DNA from: Nocardia cyriacigeorgica
GTDB lineage: Bacteria > Actinomycetota > Actinomycetes > Mycobacteriales > Mycobacteriaceae
Length of the DNA: 64,000 nucleotides
Assembly (NCBI RefSeq): GCF_005863245.1
Contig: NZ_VBUT01000006.1
Span: forward strand, 124,001-188,000
Direction of reading: 5' to 3'
In this document: positions 7,794 through 16,628 of the stretch, in pieces
Layout: each line of letters begins with the position of its first letter
Numbering within the stretch: the first letter of the stretch is position 1
Made by a program: the position numbers and the translations under genes
Notes under the pieces: model-generated
The model's input: only the letters and a program-made list of their open reading frames with translations
Database searches by the model: none
What the model was told of the DNA's origin: nothing

Positions 7794-8528
7794 TCACCCG
7801 TTCGGCAGCCGCCCATGAACCACGTGAAGACCCTCGAGGATGGCGAACGTGGCATCGTCATCGGGCAGTGGTGTATCGAGCGGGCATGCGCCGCACCCCG
7901 ACCGGGTGGAATCGGATGTAGCGCCGCCGGGCAGGCCGAGGCGGATGGGTCGAGTCAGCTGATACAGCGCACCGCCGGTCGGCGAACCATCGGGGTTCAT
8001 GCCTTGCGGGGGAGGTGGGAACTCGGCGAGCTCGGCGGTCCACTCTGCGGGCTCGCGGGTGCAGAGCACATAGGGGCCAGGGCAATCGCCGCACTTCTCG
8101 AAGATGATGCGGAAACCTTGATTCCACGTTTCTTGCAGCCGGTCCGCCGCGACGCGCCTCAGGGTGCTGTTCGGACCGGTCTCCTCTTCGTCCATGCGGA
8201 TGGTGATCTTCCCGAACAGCGGGTGAGCTGCTTCGACGGTGAAGTTCAGGGTGCGCAGCCGCACCTGATCCGCGCCTGCCTCGACCACCTGCATGTGTCG
8301 TGAACCGATGAAGTTCAACGTCGGCAGTGGCGGTGGCAGGTTGACCACCAACGTGACGCCGAAACCGTTAATGGTCATGGTGAATGCCTGCCCGACCTCG
8401 GGCAGCGCGACAGGCTGTGCCGGCTCGGCGCCGGCTCGTCCGGCGGTGGCGAGCACTCCCGCACCCAGCGCGGCCCCGGCGTGGACGATGAACCCTCGAC
8501 GCGAAATCGACATGGTCATGCGCGACAT
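7794..8528 (-). CDS. Tat-exported hypothetical protein
   Basis: This 244-residue protein starts with a Tat signal peptide: S-R-R-G-F at residues 9-13, a hydrophobic stretch 'IVHAGAALGAGVLATAG' and an Ala-rich cleavage region ending near residue 34. The mature part is beta-rich ('GQAFTMTINGFGVTLVVNLPPPLP', 'LFGKITIRMDEEETGPNSTLRRVAADR') and contains a few cysteines (C-G-D-C, C-G-A-C). I do not recognise the family. In-frame ATGs at 8519 and 8513 are alternative starts. It would use the TatA/TatC proteins encoded further along the window. Confidence 0.65.
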   Translation of the reverse strand: MSRMTMSISRRGFIVHAGAALGAGVLATAGRAGAEPAQPVALPEVGQAFTMTINGFGVTLVVNLPPPLPTLNFIGSRHMQVVEAGADQVRLRTLNFTVEAAHPLFGKITIRMDEEETGPNSTLRRVAADRLQETWNQGFRIIFEKCGDCPGPYVLCTREPAEWTAELAEFPPPPQGMNPDGSPTGGALYQLTRPIRLGLPGGATSDSTRSGCGACPLDTPLPDDDATFAILEGLHVVHGRLPNG

Positions 8529-8596
8529 TGTCGTTCACCAGGGCGCCACCGAAGCCTGTTGCACGACAGGACCGCTTTCTCGGGCGCGCCGACAGG

Positions 8597-9469
8597 TCAC
8601 CGCGCGCGCCGGTGCGGTCGGGCACCCGGCCTCGGAGCGGTGCCGGTTCGAACCACAGCGGCGGTATCCCGCCGGGCCTCTTCCCGATCGATCCGGCGAT
8701 ACACGATGCGCTGTTGAGCGAAGGTCCAGGCATTGTTGGTCACGAAGTACAGCAGCACGGCGATCGGCAGCAATGCGCCGCCGATCAGCGCGCCGGCCGG
8801 AAACACCCACAGCGACAGGGTGCGCATGAAGGGCAGGCCGGTGGACTCCTGGCGGGAGAGTGCGGTGCGGGCGGTGAAATGGGTGGCGGCGGCCGCGATC
8901 ACCGTGAGGACGATGGCGACGACGGCGGTGGCCGGACTCGGCTGCCCGGTCAAGGTTGCCGACAGTGGTGCGCCGAAGATGTCGGCGTCCAGGAACGAGC
9001 GCACGTCGGCGGCGTCGAAGGCGTAGTTCGCGGTGGTCGCGTTCTGTTCTGGCGTCATCGGTGCCGGCGTCGCGGTGAACGGCAGGTGGGTGGCGGCCGT
9101 GGTGCGGTCGAAGGAGCGCAGCACATGGAACAAGCCGAGGAACACGAAAGCCTGGCCGAGCAGCGGCAAACAGCCCGCGAACGGGCTCACGCCGTGTTCG
9201 CGGTAGAGCTTCTGTGTTTCGGTGGCCTGCCGCTGCCGATCGTCCGGGAACTTCTTCCGGATCGCCTCGAGCTGAGGATGCAGGCGGCGGATGGCGGCTT
9301 GGCTGCGGGCTTGTTTGAGGAAGACGGGAAACAGTGCCGCGCGCAACGTCATCACGAGCAGGACGATGGCGGCGATCCAGGCGAGCGAATCGGTACCGAC
9401 GACGGCGGCGGCCGCGGTGTGCCACAACGACAGTGCGGCCGAAACAGGAAAGTAGATGAAATCGAGCAT
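8597..9469 (-). CDS. yidC: YidC/Oxa1 family membrane insertase (short paralogue)
   Basis: This 290-residue protein belongs to the YidC/Oxa1 family. The first membrane segment is 'AWIAAIVLLVMTLRAALFPVFL'. The family's cytoplasmic hairpin follows ('KQARSQAAIRRLHPQLEAIRKKF', then 'KLYREHGVSPFAGCLPLLGQ'), and further membrane segments complete the domain. Family members insert and fold inner-membrane proteins. It is shorter than the main actinobacterial YidC beside rnpA/jag, so this is probably a second copy. The ATG at 9469 is chosen for the fit to the family start (M-L-D-F-I-Y-F-P-V-S). It lies downstream of the DUF6412-like gene, a pairing I recall from other actinobacteria. Confidence 0.85.
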   Translation of the reverse strand: MLDFIYFPVSAALSLWHTAAAAVVGTDSLAWIAAIVLLVMTLRAALFPVFLKQARSQAAIRRLHPQLEAIRKKFPDDRQRQATETQKLYREHGVSPFAGCLPLLGQAFVFLGLFHVLRSFDRTTAATHLPFTATPAPMTPEQNATTANYAFDAADVRSFLDADIFGAPLSATLTGQPSPATAVVAIVLTVIAAAATHFTARTALSRQESTGLPFMRTLSLWVFPAGALIGGALLPIAVLLYFVTNNAWTFAQQRIVYRRIDREEARRDTAAVVRTGTAPRPGARPHRRAR

Positions 9470-9565
9470 GCCGGAGGCACCCCTGACTGAATGATGCGCG
9501 CAACGGGCGCGCGAACGGATCGGGTCAGCGTGAAACACCGACGTCGATCAGCACGCGGATCGGCG

Positions 9566-9859
9566 TCAGCGGTGCCCGAATCCGGGAGCTCGGGGCCGCG
9601 GACGCCCGGCGGCATCCGGATTGCTCTGGCGCAGATACGAACCGCGGCGCCTGCGTTGCGCGGCCTGCGGCGGTCCGGCGGCACCGACAGGCACCGGGAC
9701 CAAACGCATCGACGGAGCCGCAACCAGCGCGACCGCCAGCACGACAGCTACGGCGCCGAACAGCGCGACCGGTTCCCCGGCAGGTGCGGTGAGCAGCACA
9801 AGCGCGGGCAGCAGCGCGGTCAGCACCGCACCCACCGTCAACTGCGCCCGCGTGAACAT
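9566..9859 (-). CDS. Small membrane protein (DUF6412-like)
   Basis: This 97-residue protein has two hydrophobic helices (about residues 7-27 and 31-50, 'VGAVLTALLPALVLLTAPAG' and 'LFGAVAVVLAVALVA') and a basic Gln/Arg-rich tail ('QAAQRRRRGSYLRQSNPDAAG') with the features of DUF6412 proteins found beside short YidC genes. The spacing to yidC is about 96 nt on the same strand, suggesting one transcript. Function unknown, possibly linked to membrane insertion. Confidence 0.6.
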   Translation of the reverse strand: MFTRAQLTVGAVLTALLPALVLLTAPAGEPVALFGAVAVVLAVALVAAPSMRLVPVPVGAAGPPQAAQRRRRGSYLRQSNPDAAGRPRPRAPGFGHR

Positions 9860-10076
9860 GCCTCGACGATACCGGAGGGCCGAGCAGACCTCGAGCTGTC
9901 GCCGGGCAGATCCTCGGTGACCATCAGCACCGTCCCGGTGATCCGGGCGGGTGCGAACTGCTGTTATCCGGAGCGGCGAAACGGCGCGGACCGGCAGAGT
10001 CGACGCACGAGGAAAGTGACGGTCGCGCGGGAAATTCAGTGGCCCGGCCACCGGACTCGATCGAGCCTCTGTCGGC

Positions 10077-10712
10077 TCAGTCCAGGTCGGCGTCCAACGC
10101 GTCCCAGGTGATGCTTACGTCGAGCGGGTCGGTGATGGCGACGGCGACGGGGTTGTGTGCACGGAATCGGGTGTCGGTGACCACATATTCGCCCGCGCTG
10201 TTCAATCGGAGGATTTCGATGGACTTGACCCGCCCGTCATTGTTTTCCATGCGGACGATCCAATATTGCTCGATGCCGAGGCGGGCATATTCGGCGCGCT
10301 TGTCCACGCAGTCCATGGTCACCGTTGCGGGAGAGACCACTTCGACGACCAACAGTGTGTCCGTGGCCGTCGGTTTGGTCTTCCACTTGTCTCGTGGATC
10401 GTCGATGCACCGGTAGACGATCGCGTCCGGGCGGCGGAAGTTGAAAGGAACCTCCGAGACCAGCATGTCCAGCTCGCCGCTGGCTTTGAGGCAGGGCAAG
10501 CCGGGACCGCGCTTGCGGACGGCCTCGCGTAGCGCCTGCTTGATGGTGTCGGTCACCGCAATATGGTTCGGTGACGGCGATTCGCAGTGCACGGGCATGC
10601 CGTCCTTGACCTCGATCGTCTGCGCAAGGTCCTCCGGCATGGCGAGGTAGGTGTCCAGATCGATCTCCGGGATTCCGGCGCGCAGCCACGACCAGTCATA
10701 CGCCTCAGTCAC
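10077..10712 (-). CDS. Uma2 family (DUF820) restriction-endonuclease-fold protein
   Basis: This 211-residue protein has the PD-(D/E)XK fold of the Uma2 family: 'AMPEDLAQTIEVKDGMPVHCESPSPNHI', 'RRPDAIVYR' and 'TLLVVEVVSPATVTMDCVDKRAEYARLGIEQYWIV', which supplies the catalytic D, E and K. Uma2 genes are abundant in cyanobacteria and actinobacteria and their role is unclear. The GTG at 10712 is chosen because a -10-like TATGTT lies 6 nt upstream, suggesting a leaderless message. Confidence 0.85.
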   Translation of the reverse strand: MTEAYDWSWLRAGIPEIDLDTYLAMPEDLAQTIEVKDGMPVHCESPSPNHIAVTDTIKQALREAVRKRGPGLPCLKASGELDMLVSEVPFNFRRPDAIVYRCIDDPRDKWKTKPTATDTLLVVEVVSPATVTMDCVDKRAEYARLGIEQYWIVRMENNDGRVKSIEILRLNSAGEYVVTDTRFRAHNPVAVAITDPLDVSITWDALDADLD

Positions 10713-10782
10713 CGCACCAACATAGCTGGGTACGCCGGCGGTAGGGCACCGGTTCGGGTGCGTGATCGTGCTGACGGGCGGG

Positions 10783-10980
10783 TCAGCGTTCGGCGCGGAC
10801 GGGCGACTCGGTGTCGGCAACCGGACTGCCCGCGAATCCGCTGCCGCCGGGTGTCGCGACGACCGCTCCCTCAGCGCAGACGATCCACTGACCGCACACG
10901 CACCGCAGGTAGCGGACCGTGCCGTGGGTCGAGACGGCGTCGGGTGTCGGCCAGGAGCAGGAAGGGCAGGTAGCGGGCAT
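10783..10980 (-). CDS. Small zinc-ribbon-like protein
   Basis: This 65-residue protein has two CxxC-like pairs: C-P-S-C near residue 5 and C-V-C-G with a further C around 27-35 ('VRYLRCVCGQWIVCAEGAVV'). This suggests a small zinc ribbon. It diverges from the CGNR gene, with only 25 nt between the start codons chosen here, so the two probably share a promoter region. Unknown function. Confidence 0.6.
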   Translation of the reverse strand: MPATCPSCSWPTPDAVSTHGTVRYLRCVCGQWIVCAEGAVVATPGGSGFAGSPVADTESPVRAER

Positions 10981-11005
10981 GCGTCAAGACTGCTGTAATG
11001 GGTTA

Positions 11006-11506
11006 GTGCATTTCAACCCTTACGGCGGAGCGGCCGCGCAACTCGCTGTCCGGCTGGTCAACGCGGCGCCCGAGCAGAGCCTGTTCGACCTGCTGGACGA
11101 GGCCGACTACAAGCCGCTCACCCCGCTCAGCGAGGAGCAGATCGCCGAACTGCGCCGCTGGATCGGGCGGCTCGACGAGGTCTTCACCGCGCCGTCGGTG
11201 GACGTGCTCAACGACCTGCTCGCCGAGACGACCAGCCAGCCCTACATCTCCACCCACGACGGTCGCGCGCCACACTTGCACTACTCGCGCATCGACGCGC
11301 CGCTGCACGAGCGGGTCAAGGCCTACACGGCGGCAGGGCTGGCGGAACTGTTCTGCGAGGATCCCGGCCGGATCGGACGCTGCGCCCGACCCGGCTGCGC
11401 CACGGTCTACGTCGACACCTCGCGCAATGGCCGCCGACGGTTCTGTTCGACGCGGTGCTCGAACCGCGTGCACGTCGCCGACCATCGCAGCCGCCGCTCG
11501 GCCTGA
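11006..11506 (+). CDS. CGNR zinc finger protein (ABATE domain)
   Basis: This is a 166-residue putative regulator. An N-terminal ABATE-like helical domain ('HFNPYGGAAAQLAVRLVN', 'LTPLSEEQIAELRRWIGRLDEVF') is followed by a C-terminal CGNR zinc finger with 'RCARPGCATVYVDTSRN' and 'RRFCSTRCSNR', the four Cys ligands and the family tail R-V-H-V-A-D-H-R. The GTG at 11006 gives the typical family N terminus (H-F-N-P-Y-G). The ATG at 10979 is an alternative but would overlap the start of the divergent gene. Confidence 0.85.
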   Translation: MHFNPYGGAAAQLAVRLVNAAPEQSLFDLLDEADYKPLTPLSEEQIAELRRWIGRLDEVFTAPSVDVLNDLLAETTSQPYISTHDGRAPHLHYSRIDAPLHERVKAYTAAGLAELFCEDPGRIGRCARPGCATVYVDTSRNGRRRFCSTRCSNRVHVADHRSRRSA

Positions 11507-11512
11507 GCCGCG

Positions 11513-12700
11513 CTACTCGCCCGCCAGCCGCCGATAGGTCGCGTTCCACAACCATTCGACCGGGCCGCGGTCGAAGCGCCGCAACCACAGGTGCGCGAAA
11601 CCGACGATGATGAGCGCCACCACCAGATACACCGCCACCGTGAACGGCACCCTGGCATCGGGGGAGACGCGGGCCGCCAGCCCGAAACCCCAGCCGTAGC
11701 AGATGATCGACGCGACCAGGTTCTGCAGGATGTAGCAGCTCAACGCGGTGCGACCGACCTCGGTCAACCGCGCGCCGACGAACCCGGTGCGCGGGCGATC
11801 CAGGTAGAAATGCGCGACCAGCGCGAGGATGCCGAGCGAGACGAACGGCGCGATCCCGTAACGGGTGATCAGCACGACGTCACCGCCCACGAACACCCCG
11901 AGCAGCAGATCGGCGGGCGCGGCCACACCGAACCCGAGGATCATCAGCCGCTTACGCAGCCGCGCGCCCTCCGGCGCGAACACTCCCGCCCGGTACAGCC
12001 GCGCGCCGAGCAGGAACAGTGCGATCGACATCGGGAAGATGAAGATCGCCTCCAACCGGAACCCGAGCGCATTCTCCATCCGGAACAGCACCAGATCCCA
12101 GAACGAACCGTCGGCGTAGGGGTTCGGATTCAGCGGTTCGGGGTCGGAGGAGGAGACCGAGCCGCCGTCGGAAGTCATCGCGACGGCCAGCAACGTCAGC
12201 ATGGTGACGTGAATGCTCGCCTGCACGATCAGCCAGCGCCGCTGCGCCCGCTCGGAGGTGGCCAAGATGTAGGCGACGACCAAACCGGTGAGTGCGTACC
12301 CCATCAGCACATCGAATTCCGCGATGAGCAGGAAGTTCAGCAGCCCATCCAGCAGCAGCAGGCCGGCCCGGATCGGGTATTTGCCCGGCCAGCGCCTGCC
12401 CGCCCGTTGCGCGGAGGCCTGTTGAATGGCCAGGCCGATCCCGAACATGATCGTCAGCAGTCCGAGGTATTTGCCCTGCGCGAACTGTTGCAGGGCGCGT
12501 TCGGCCCAGCCCCATCCGTCCTCGACCGGCGCACCGAGGCGGTTGATATAGCCGATGAGGCCCTCCAGATCGGTGAGGATCCAGATATTGGTGCCGAGGG
12601 TGCCGAGGATCGCGATCCCGCGCAGCACGTCGAGAGCGACCAGCCGCGACGGCCGGGCGGCCGGCGTCGCGGAGGTGGTGGTGGTCAGCGATTCGGTCAT
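11513..12700 (-). CDS. DUF418 domain membrane protein
   Basis: This 395-residue polytopic membrane protein begins with 'RLVALDVLRGIAILGTLGTNIW', the signature of DUF418/acyltransferase-3-like proteins. About ten hydrophobic helices follow, ending in the conserved C-terminal block 'VGRTALSCYILQNLV' and 'GPVEWLWNATYRRLAG', typical of DUF418. Function unknown in the family; a transport or acyl-transfer role is often assumed. The ATG at 12700 has a -10-like GATAGT 6 nt upstream. It diverges from dop. Confidence 0.85.
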   Translation of the reverse strand: MTESLTTTTSATPAARPSRLVALDVLRGIAILGTLGTNIWILTDLEGLIGYINRLGAPVEDGWGWAERALQQFAQGKYLGLLTIMFGIGLAIQQASAQRAGRRWPGKYPIRAGLLLLDGLLNFLLIAEFDVLMGYALTGLVVAYILATSERAQRRWLIVQASIHVTMLTLLAVAMTSDGGSVSSSDPEPLNPNPYADGSFWDLVLFRMENALGFRLEAIFIFPMSIALFLLGARLYRAGVFAPEGARLRKRLMILGFGVAAPADLLLGVFVGGDVVLITRYGIAPFVSLGILALVAHFYLDRPRTGFVGARLTEVGRTALSCYILQNLVASIICYGWGFGLAARVSPDARVPFTVAVYLVVALIIVGFAHLWLRRFDRGPVEWLWNATYRRLAGE

Positions 12701-12801
12701 GGTCCGACTATCGCGCGGGCGGGTGCGCTCACGGGTCCTCCGGAAGTACCACGACCGGTATGACATCCGGACAGTCGGTCGCGTCGCCTACGCTCGTGCA
12801 C

Positions 12802-14301
12802 ATGCAGCGCATCATCGGAATCGAGGTCGAATACGGCATCTCGACCCCCACGGAGCCGACGGCCAACCCGATCCTCACCTCCACCCAGGCGGTGCTGGCC
12901 TACGCCGCCGCCGAAGGCGTGCCGCGGGCCAAACGCACCCGGTGGGACTACGAGGTGGAGTCCCCGCTGCGCGACGCGCGTGGCTTCGACCTGAGCCGGA
13001 TGAACGGGCCCGCCCCGGTGATCGACGCCGACGAGGTCGGCGCGGCGAACATGATCCTCACCAACGGCGCACGCCTCTACGTCGACCACGCCCACCCCGA
13101 ATACTCCGCGCCCGAGGTCACCGACCCGCTGGACGCGGTGATCTGGGACAAGGCGGGCGAGCGGGTCATGGAGGCCGCCGCGCGGCATGCCTCCAGCGTG
13201 CCCGGCGCACCGCGACTGCAGCTGTACAAGAACAACGTCGACGGCAAGGGCGCCTCCTACGGCACCCACGAGAACTACCTGATGAACCGGGACACCCCGT
13301 TCAACTCGATCATCGTCGGGCTCACCCCGTTCTTCGTGTCCCGGCAGGTGATCTGCGGTTCCGGTCGCGTCGGCATCGGGCAGTCCGGCGATCACGCCGG
13401 TTTCCAGCTGTCCCAGCGCTCGGACTACATCGAGGTCGAGGTCGGCCTGGAGACCACGCTCAAGCGCGGCATCATCAACACCCGGGACGAACCGCACGCC
13501 GACGCCGACAAATACCGCAGGCTGCACGTCATCATCGGCGACGCCAACCTCGCCGAGATGTCGACCTACCTCAAGGTCGGCACCACCGCGCTGGTCCTCG
13601 ACCTGATCGAGTCCGGCGAAGACCTCTCGGACATGCAGCTGGCTCGCCCGGTCACCGCCGTGCACACCATCAGCCACGACCCCACCTTGCGCGCCACCGT
13701 CGCCCTCGCCGACGGCCGCGAACTCACCGGCCTGGCGTTGCAGCGGCTCTACCACGAGCGGGTGGCCAAGTTCGTGCACCGCGAAGGCAACGACGACCCG
13801 CGCGTCCTCGACATCCTCGACAACTGGGCGATGGTGCTCGACCTGCTCGAACGCGACCCGATGGAATGCGCCACCCTGCTCGACTGGCCGGCCAAACTGC
13901 GCCTGCTCGAGGGCATGCGCAGCCGTGAGGGCCTCAACTGGGGTGCACCGAAACTGCACCTGATGGACCTGCAGTACTCCGATGTCCGGCTGGACAAGGG
14001 CCTGTACAACCGGCTGGTGGCGCGCGGGTCGATGAAGCGTCTGGTCAGCGAACAGCAGGTGCTCGACGCGATGACCAACCCGCCCACCGACACCCGCGCC
14101 TACTTCCGCGGTGAATGCCTGCGCCGCTTCGGCGCCGATATCGCGGCCGCGAGCTGGGATTCGGTGATCTTCGACCTCGGCGGGGACTCGTTGGTGCGCA
14201 TCCCGACGCTGGAACCGCGCCGCGGCACCAAGGCCCACGTCGGCAAGCTGCTCGACGGCGTCGACACCGCCGCCGAACTGGTCGAACAGCTCACCACATA
14301 A
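12802..14301 (+). CDS. dop: Depupylase/deamidase of Pup
   Basis: Dop deamidates the C-terminal Gln of Pup to Glu and removes Pup from substrates. The 499-residue protein has the glutamine-synthetase-like fold of the family: 'IIGIEVEYGISTP' with the metal-binding Glu, the long Dop-loop at about 40-80, 'LTNGARLYVDHAHPEYSAPE' containing the nucleophile Asp95, and 'IINTRDEPHADADKYRRLHVI'. Size and motifs match mycobacterial Dop. A -10-like TACGCT lies 7 nt before the ATG. It is followed by pup after 180 nt. No mpa/arc ATPase gene precedes it; a DUF418 gene sits there instead. Confidence 0.97.
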   Translation: MQRIIGIEVEYGISTPTEPTANPILTSTQAVLAYAAAEGVPRAKRTRWDYEVESPLRDARGFDLSRMNGPAPVIDADEVGAANMILTNGARLYVDHAHPEYSAPEVTDPLDAVIWDKAGERVMEAAARHASSVPGAPRLQLYKNNVDGKGASYGTHENYLMNRDTPFNSIIVGLTPFFVSRQVICGSGRVGIGQSGDHAGFQLSQRSDYIEVEVGLETTLKRGIINTRDEPHADADKYRRLHVIIGDANLAEMSTYLKVGTTALVLDLIESGEDLSDMQLARPVTAVHTISHDPTLRATVALADGRELTGLALQRLYHERVAKFVHREGNDDPRVLDILDNWAMVLDLLERDPMECATLLDWPAKLRLLEGMRSREGLNWGAPKLHLMDLQYSDVRLDKGLYNRLVARGSMKRLVSEQQVLDAMTNPPTDTRAYFRGECLRRFGADIAAASWDSVIFDLGGDSLVRIPTLEPRRGTKAHVGKLLDGVDTAAELVEQLTT

Positions 14302-14481
14302 GGCTGTGACCGGCCCGCCGCACCCCGTCGGCAGGCCGGTGACAGGTCACGACACTCACCGAATCCGCCATCGTGTCGGTGCGGCTGGGTAGTGTTGAAG
14401 AACGAGCACGCACATTGCGCACGACCGGGCCGGTGCTCACCCAGGGTCCGGGCGTGGTGAAACAACAGGAGGTCGGCTGCC

Positions 14482-14676
14482 ATGGCACAAGAGCAGACCA
14501 AACGCGCCGGGGGCGGCGACGAGGACGAGGGCCCGGAGGGCGTCGACGCCGCCGGTCAGGAACGGCGCGAGAAGCTGGCGGAGGACACCGACGACCTGCT
14601 CGACGAGATCGATGATGTGCTCGAGGAGAACGCCGAGGACTTCGTCCGCGCCTACGTGCAGAAAGGCGGCCAGTGA
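14482..14676 (+). CDS. pup: Prokaryotic ubiquitin-like protein Pup
   Basis: This 64-residue, highly acidic protein modifier is mostly disordered, with a coiled-coil-prone stretch at 25-52 ('QERREKLAEDTDDLLDEID', 'VLEENAEDFVRAYVQKGG') that docks on the proteasomal ATPase. It ends in Gly-Gly-Gln, so it needs deamidation by Dop before PafA ligates it to substrate lysines. AGGAGG lies 7-8 nt before the ATG. Its TGA overlaps the GTG of prcB (GTGA). Confidence 0.98.
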   Translation: MAQEQTKRAGGGDEDEGPEGVDAAGQERREKLAEDTDDLLDEIDDVLEENAEDFVRAYVQKGGQ

Positions 14677-15527
14677 CCTCAGGCGACCCGCTGCGTCTCC
14701 ACCCGGGGCACGCCCTCTCGTCCTTCTCCGAACATCTGCGCATGTACGCACCCGATCTGTTGCCCGGCAACGGGTTCGGTGCAGTGAACGCCGCCGCCGG
14801 TAGCCCCGGCGGCGGTGCGCGCGATATCGCCCCGCACGGCACCACCATCGTCGCGGTCAGCTACCGCGGCGGTGTGCTCATCGCGGGCGATCGGCGCGCC
14901 ACCCAGGGCAACCTGCTGGCCAGCCGCGATATGGAGAAGGTCTACATCACCGACACCTACTCGGCGGCCGGCATCGCGGGTACCGCGGGCATGGCCGTGG
15001 AGATGGTGCGGTTGTTCGCGGTGGAACTCGAGCACTACGAGAAGATCGAAGGCGTCCCGCTGACCTTCGACGGCAAGGCCAACAAGCTGTCGAAGATGGT
15101 GCGCGACAACCTGCCCGCGGCCCTGCAGGGTCTGGCGGTGGTCCCGGTGCTGGTCGGCTACGACCTGGAGGCCACCGATCCCGACAAGGTCGGCCGGATC
15201 ATCTCCTACGACGTCGTCGGTGGGCAGAGCGAGGAGCGATTCGGTTACGCCGCAGTCGGTTCCGGCTCCAACTTCGCCAAGTCGTCGCTGAAGAAGCTGT
15301 ACGCCAAGGGGATCGACGAGGACCGGGCCCTGCGCATCGCGGTGGAATCGCTGTTCGACGCCGCCGACGACGATACCGCCACCGGCGGGCCCGATCTGCT
15401 GCGCGGCATCTACCCGACCGCCATCGTCATCAACGACGACGGTGCGGTCGAGGTGACCGAGGACCGGCTCGCCGAGATCGCCCGCGGCATCGTCGCCGAC
15501 CGAGAGGCAGCGCAGGAGGCCCGATGA
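14673..15527 (+). CDS. prcB: 20S proteasome beta subunit
   Basis: This is the 284-residue precursor of the catalytic subunit. A propeptide of 56 residues ends in 'DIAPHG', so autoprocessing leaves Thr57 (T-T-I-V-A-V) as the N-terminal nucleophile. The catalytic Asp and Lys positions are in 'GVLIAGDRRATQGN' and the following 'RDMEKVYITD'. The barrel of beta rings degrades pupylated proteins delivered by the Mpa/ARC ATPase. The GTG start is coupled to the pup stop; prcA follows after 37 nt. Confidence 0.97.
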   Translation: MTSGDPLRLHPGHALSSFSEHLRMYAPDLLPGNGFGAVNAAAGSPGGGARDIAPHGTTIVAVSYRGGVLIAGDRRATQGNLLASRDMEKVYITDTYSAAGIAGTAGMAVEMVRLFAVELEHYEKIEGVPLTFDGKANKLSKMVRDNLPAALQGLAVVPVLVGYDLEATDPDKVGRIISYDVVGGQSEERFGYAAVGSGSNFAKSSLKKLYAKGIDEDRALRIAVESLFDAADDDTATGGPDLLRGIYPTAIVINDDGAVEVTEDRLAEIARGIVADREAAQEAR

Positions 15528-15564
15528 GCGACCTCCCGCACGACACAGCAAGGAGTGCCAGCGA

Positions 15565-16350
15565 ATGACGCTGCCGTACTACGCGTCGGCCGAGCAGATC
15601 ATGCGCGACAAGACCGAGCTCGCGCGCAAGGGCATCGCCCGGGGTCGCAGTGTCGTCGTGCTCGTCTACGACAAGGGCGTGGTGTTCGTCGCCGAGAACC
15701 CCTCGGCGACGCTGCACAAGGTGAGCGAACTCTACGACCGGATCGGCTTCGCCGCGGTCGGCAAGTACAACGAGTTCGAGAACCTGCGCCGCGGCGGGAT
15801 CCTGCAGGCCGATCTGCGCGGCTACCAATACGGTCGCCGCGACGTCACCGGCCGGGCCCTGGCCAACGCCTACGCCCAGGCCCTCGGGTCCATCTTCACC
15901 GACCAGCTCAAGCCCTACGAGGTGGAGATCTGCGTCGCCGAGGTGGCCTACCAGGAGCAGGACAACAACGCGGTGCTGTACCGGATCACCTTCGACGGCT
16001 CGATCGTGGACGAGCGCGAATATGTGGTCATGGGCGGCACCACCGAGCCCATCGTCACCGCGTTGAAGGCCTCCTATGAGCCGGGGCTGGATTTGGCGAG
16101 CGCGATCGGCGTCGCGGTCAAGGCGTTGCAGGCCGGGACACCCGAGGGCGACAAGGACAAGCGTGTCCTCGGCGTCTCCTCCCTCGAGGTTGCCACGCTC
16201 GAGCAGGCGCGACCCCGCCGGGCGTTCCGGCGGATCGGGCCCGCGGTGTTGGAGCGGCTGCTCGACACGTCGGCCGCCGGTGCGGGCACCGAAGCCGAAG
16301 CCGAGGCCCAAGCGGAGGCCGCGGGCGAGGGCGATACCGGAGAGAAGTAG
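15565..16350 (+). CDS. prcA: 20S proteasome alpha subunit
   Basis: This 261-residue alpha subunit forms the gated outer rings. The N terminus 'MTLPYYASAEQIMRDKTELARKGIARG' is the gating segment and alpha-ring helix, followed by 'VVFVAENPSATLHKVSELYDRIGFAAVGKYNEFENLRRGGI'-type conserved blocks. The C-terminal 30 residues are Ala/Glu-rich. AAGGAG lies 12 nt ahead of the ATG. A long perfect stem-loop directly after the stop marks the end of the pup-prcB-prcA transcript. Confidence 0.96.
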   Translation: MTLPYYASAEQIMRDKTELARKGIARGRSVVVLVYDKGVVFVAENPSATLHKVSELYDRIGFAAVGKYNEFENLRRGGILQADLRGYQYGRRDVTGRALANAYAQALGSIFTDQLKPYEVEICVAEVAYQEQDNNAVLYRITFDGSIVDEREYVVMGGTTEPIVTALKASYEPGLDLASAIGVAVKALQAGTPEGDKDKRVLGVSSLEVATLEQARPRRAFRRIGPAVLERLLDTSAAGAGTEAEAEAQAEAAGEGDTGEK

Positions 16351-16360
16351 CAGCAGCTGA

Positions 16361-16403
16361 TTCGGGTCGTATGCGGCGCACACGCCGCCGCATACGACCC
16401 GAA
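16361..16403 (+). terminator. Long perfect stem-loop terminator after prcA
   Basis: An 18-bp perfect inverted repeat (TTCGGGTCGTATGCGGCG and its complement) with a 7-nt loop begins 11 nt after the prcA stop. There is no T tract. It separates prcA from pafA, so pafA needs its own promoter in the 225-nt gap that follows. Confidence 0.8.
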
Positions 16404-16628
16404 GTCGGCTCAGGGCCGGGTCTCGCGCACGCCGGACGAACACGTCGCGTGCCGACGTCTGGGCGCGGGTGGGGTAGCTGTGTGGCTGCTGCGCGGCCCC
16501 GTACCAAAAATCTGGCGTTCACGAGCGCTTATGGACGAACGATTACCGTCCGAATCGTTGCCAACCCGTATACATATGGGTTCTCCGATCCCCGCGCGGG
16601 GACTGTTCCTAGCTGTAATGTCGATAGT

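Noticed and set aside
10077..10712. Uma2 protein as a remnant transposon nuclease
   Set aside because: No inverted repeats, target duplications or transposase genes surround it; Uma2 genes commonly occur alone in actinobacteria.
12697..14238. Long antisense frame opposite dop
   Set aside because: Shadow of dop; it follows Dop's codon periodicity and has no domain features.
16590..16601. CCCCGCGCGGGG palindrome upstream of pafA
   Set aside because: A 12-bp GC-only palindrome is expected by chance in DNA of this composition; no second copy or regulator links it to pafA.
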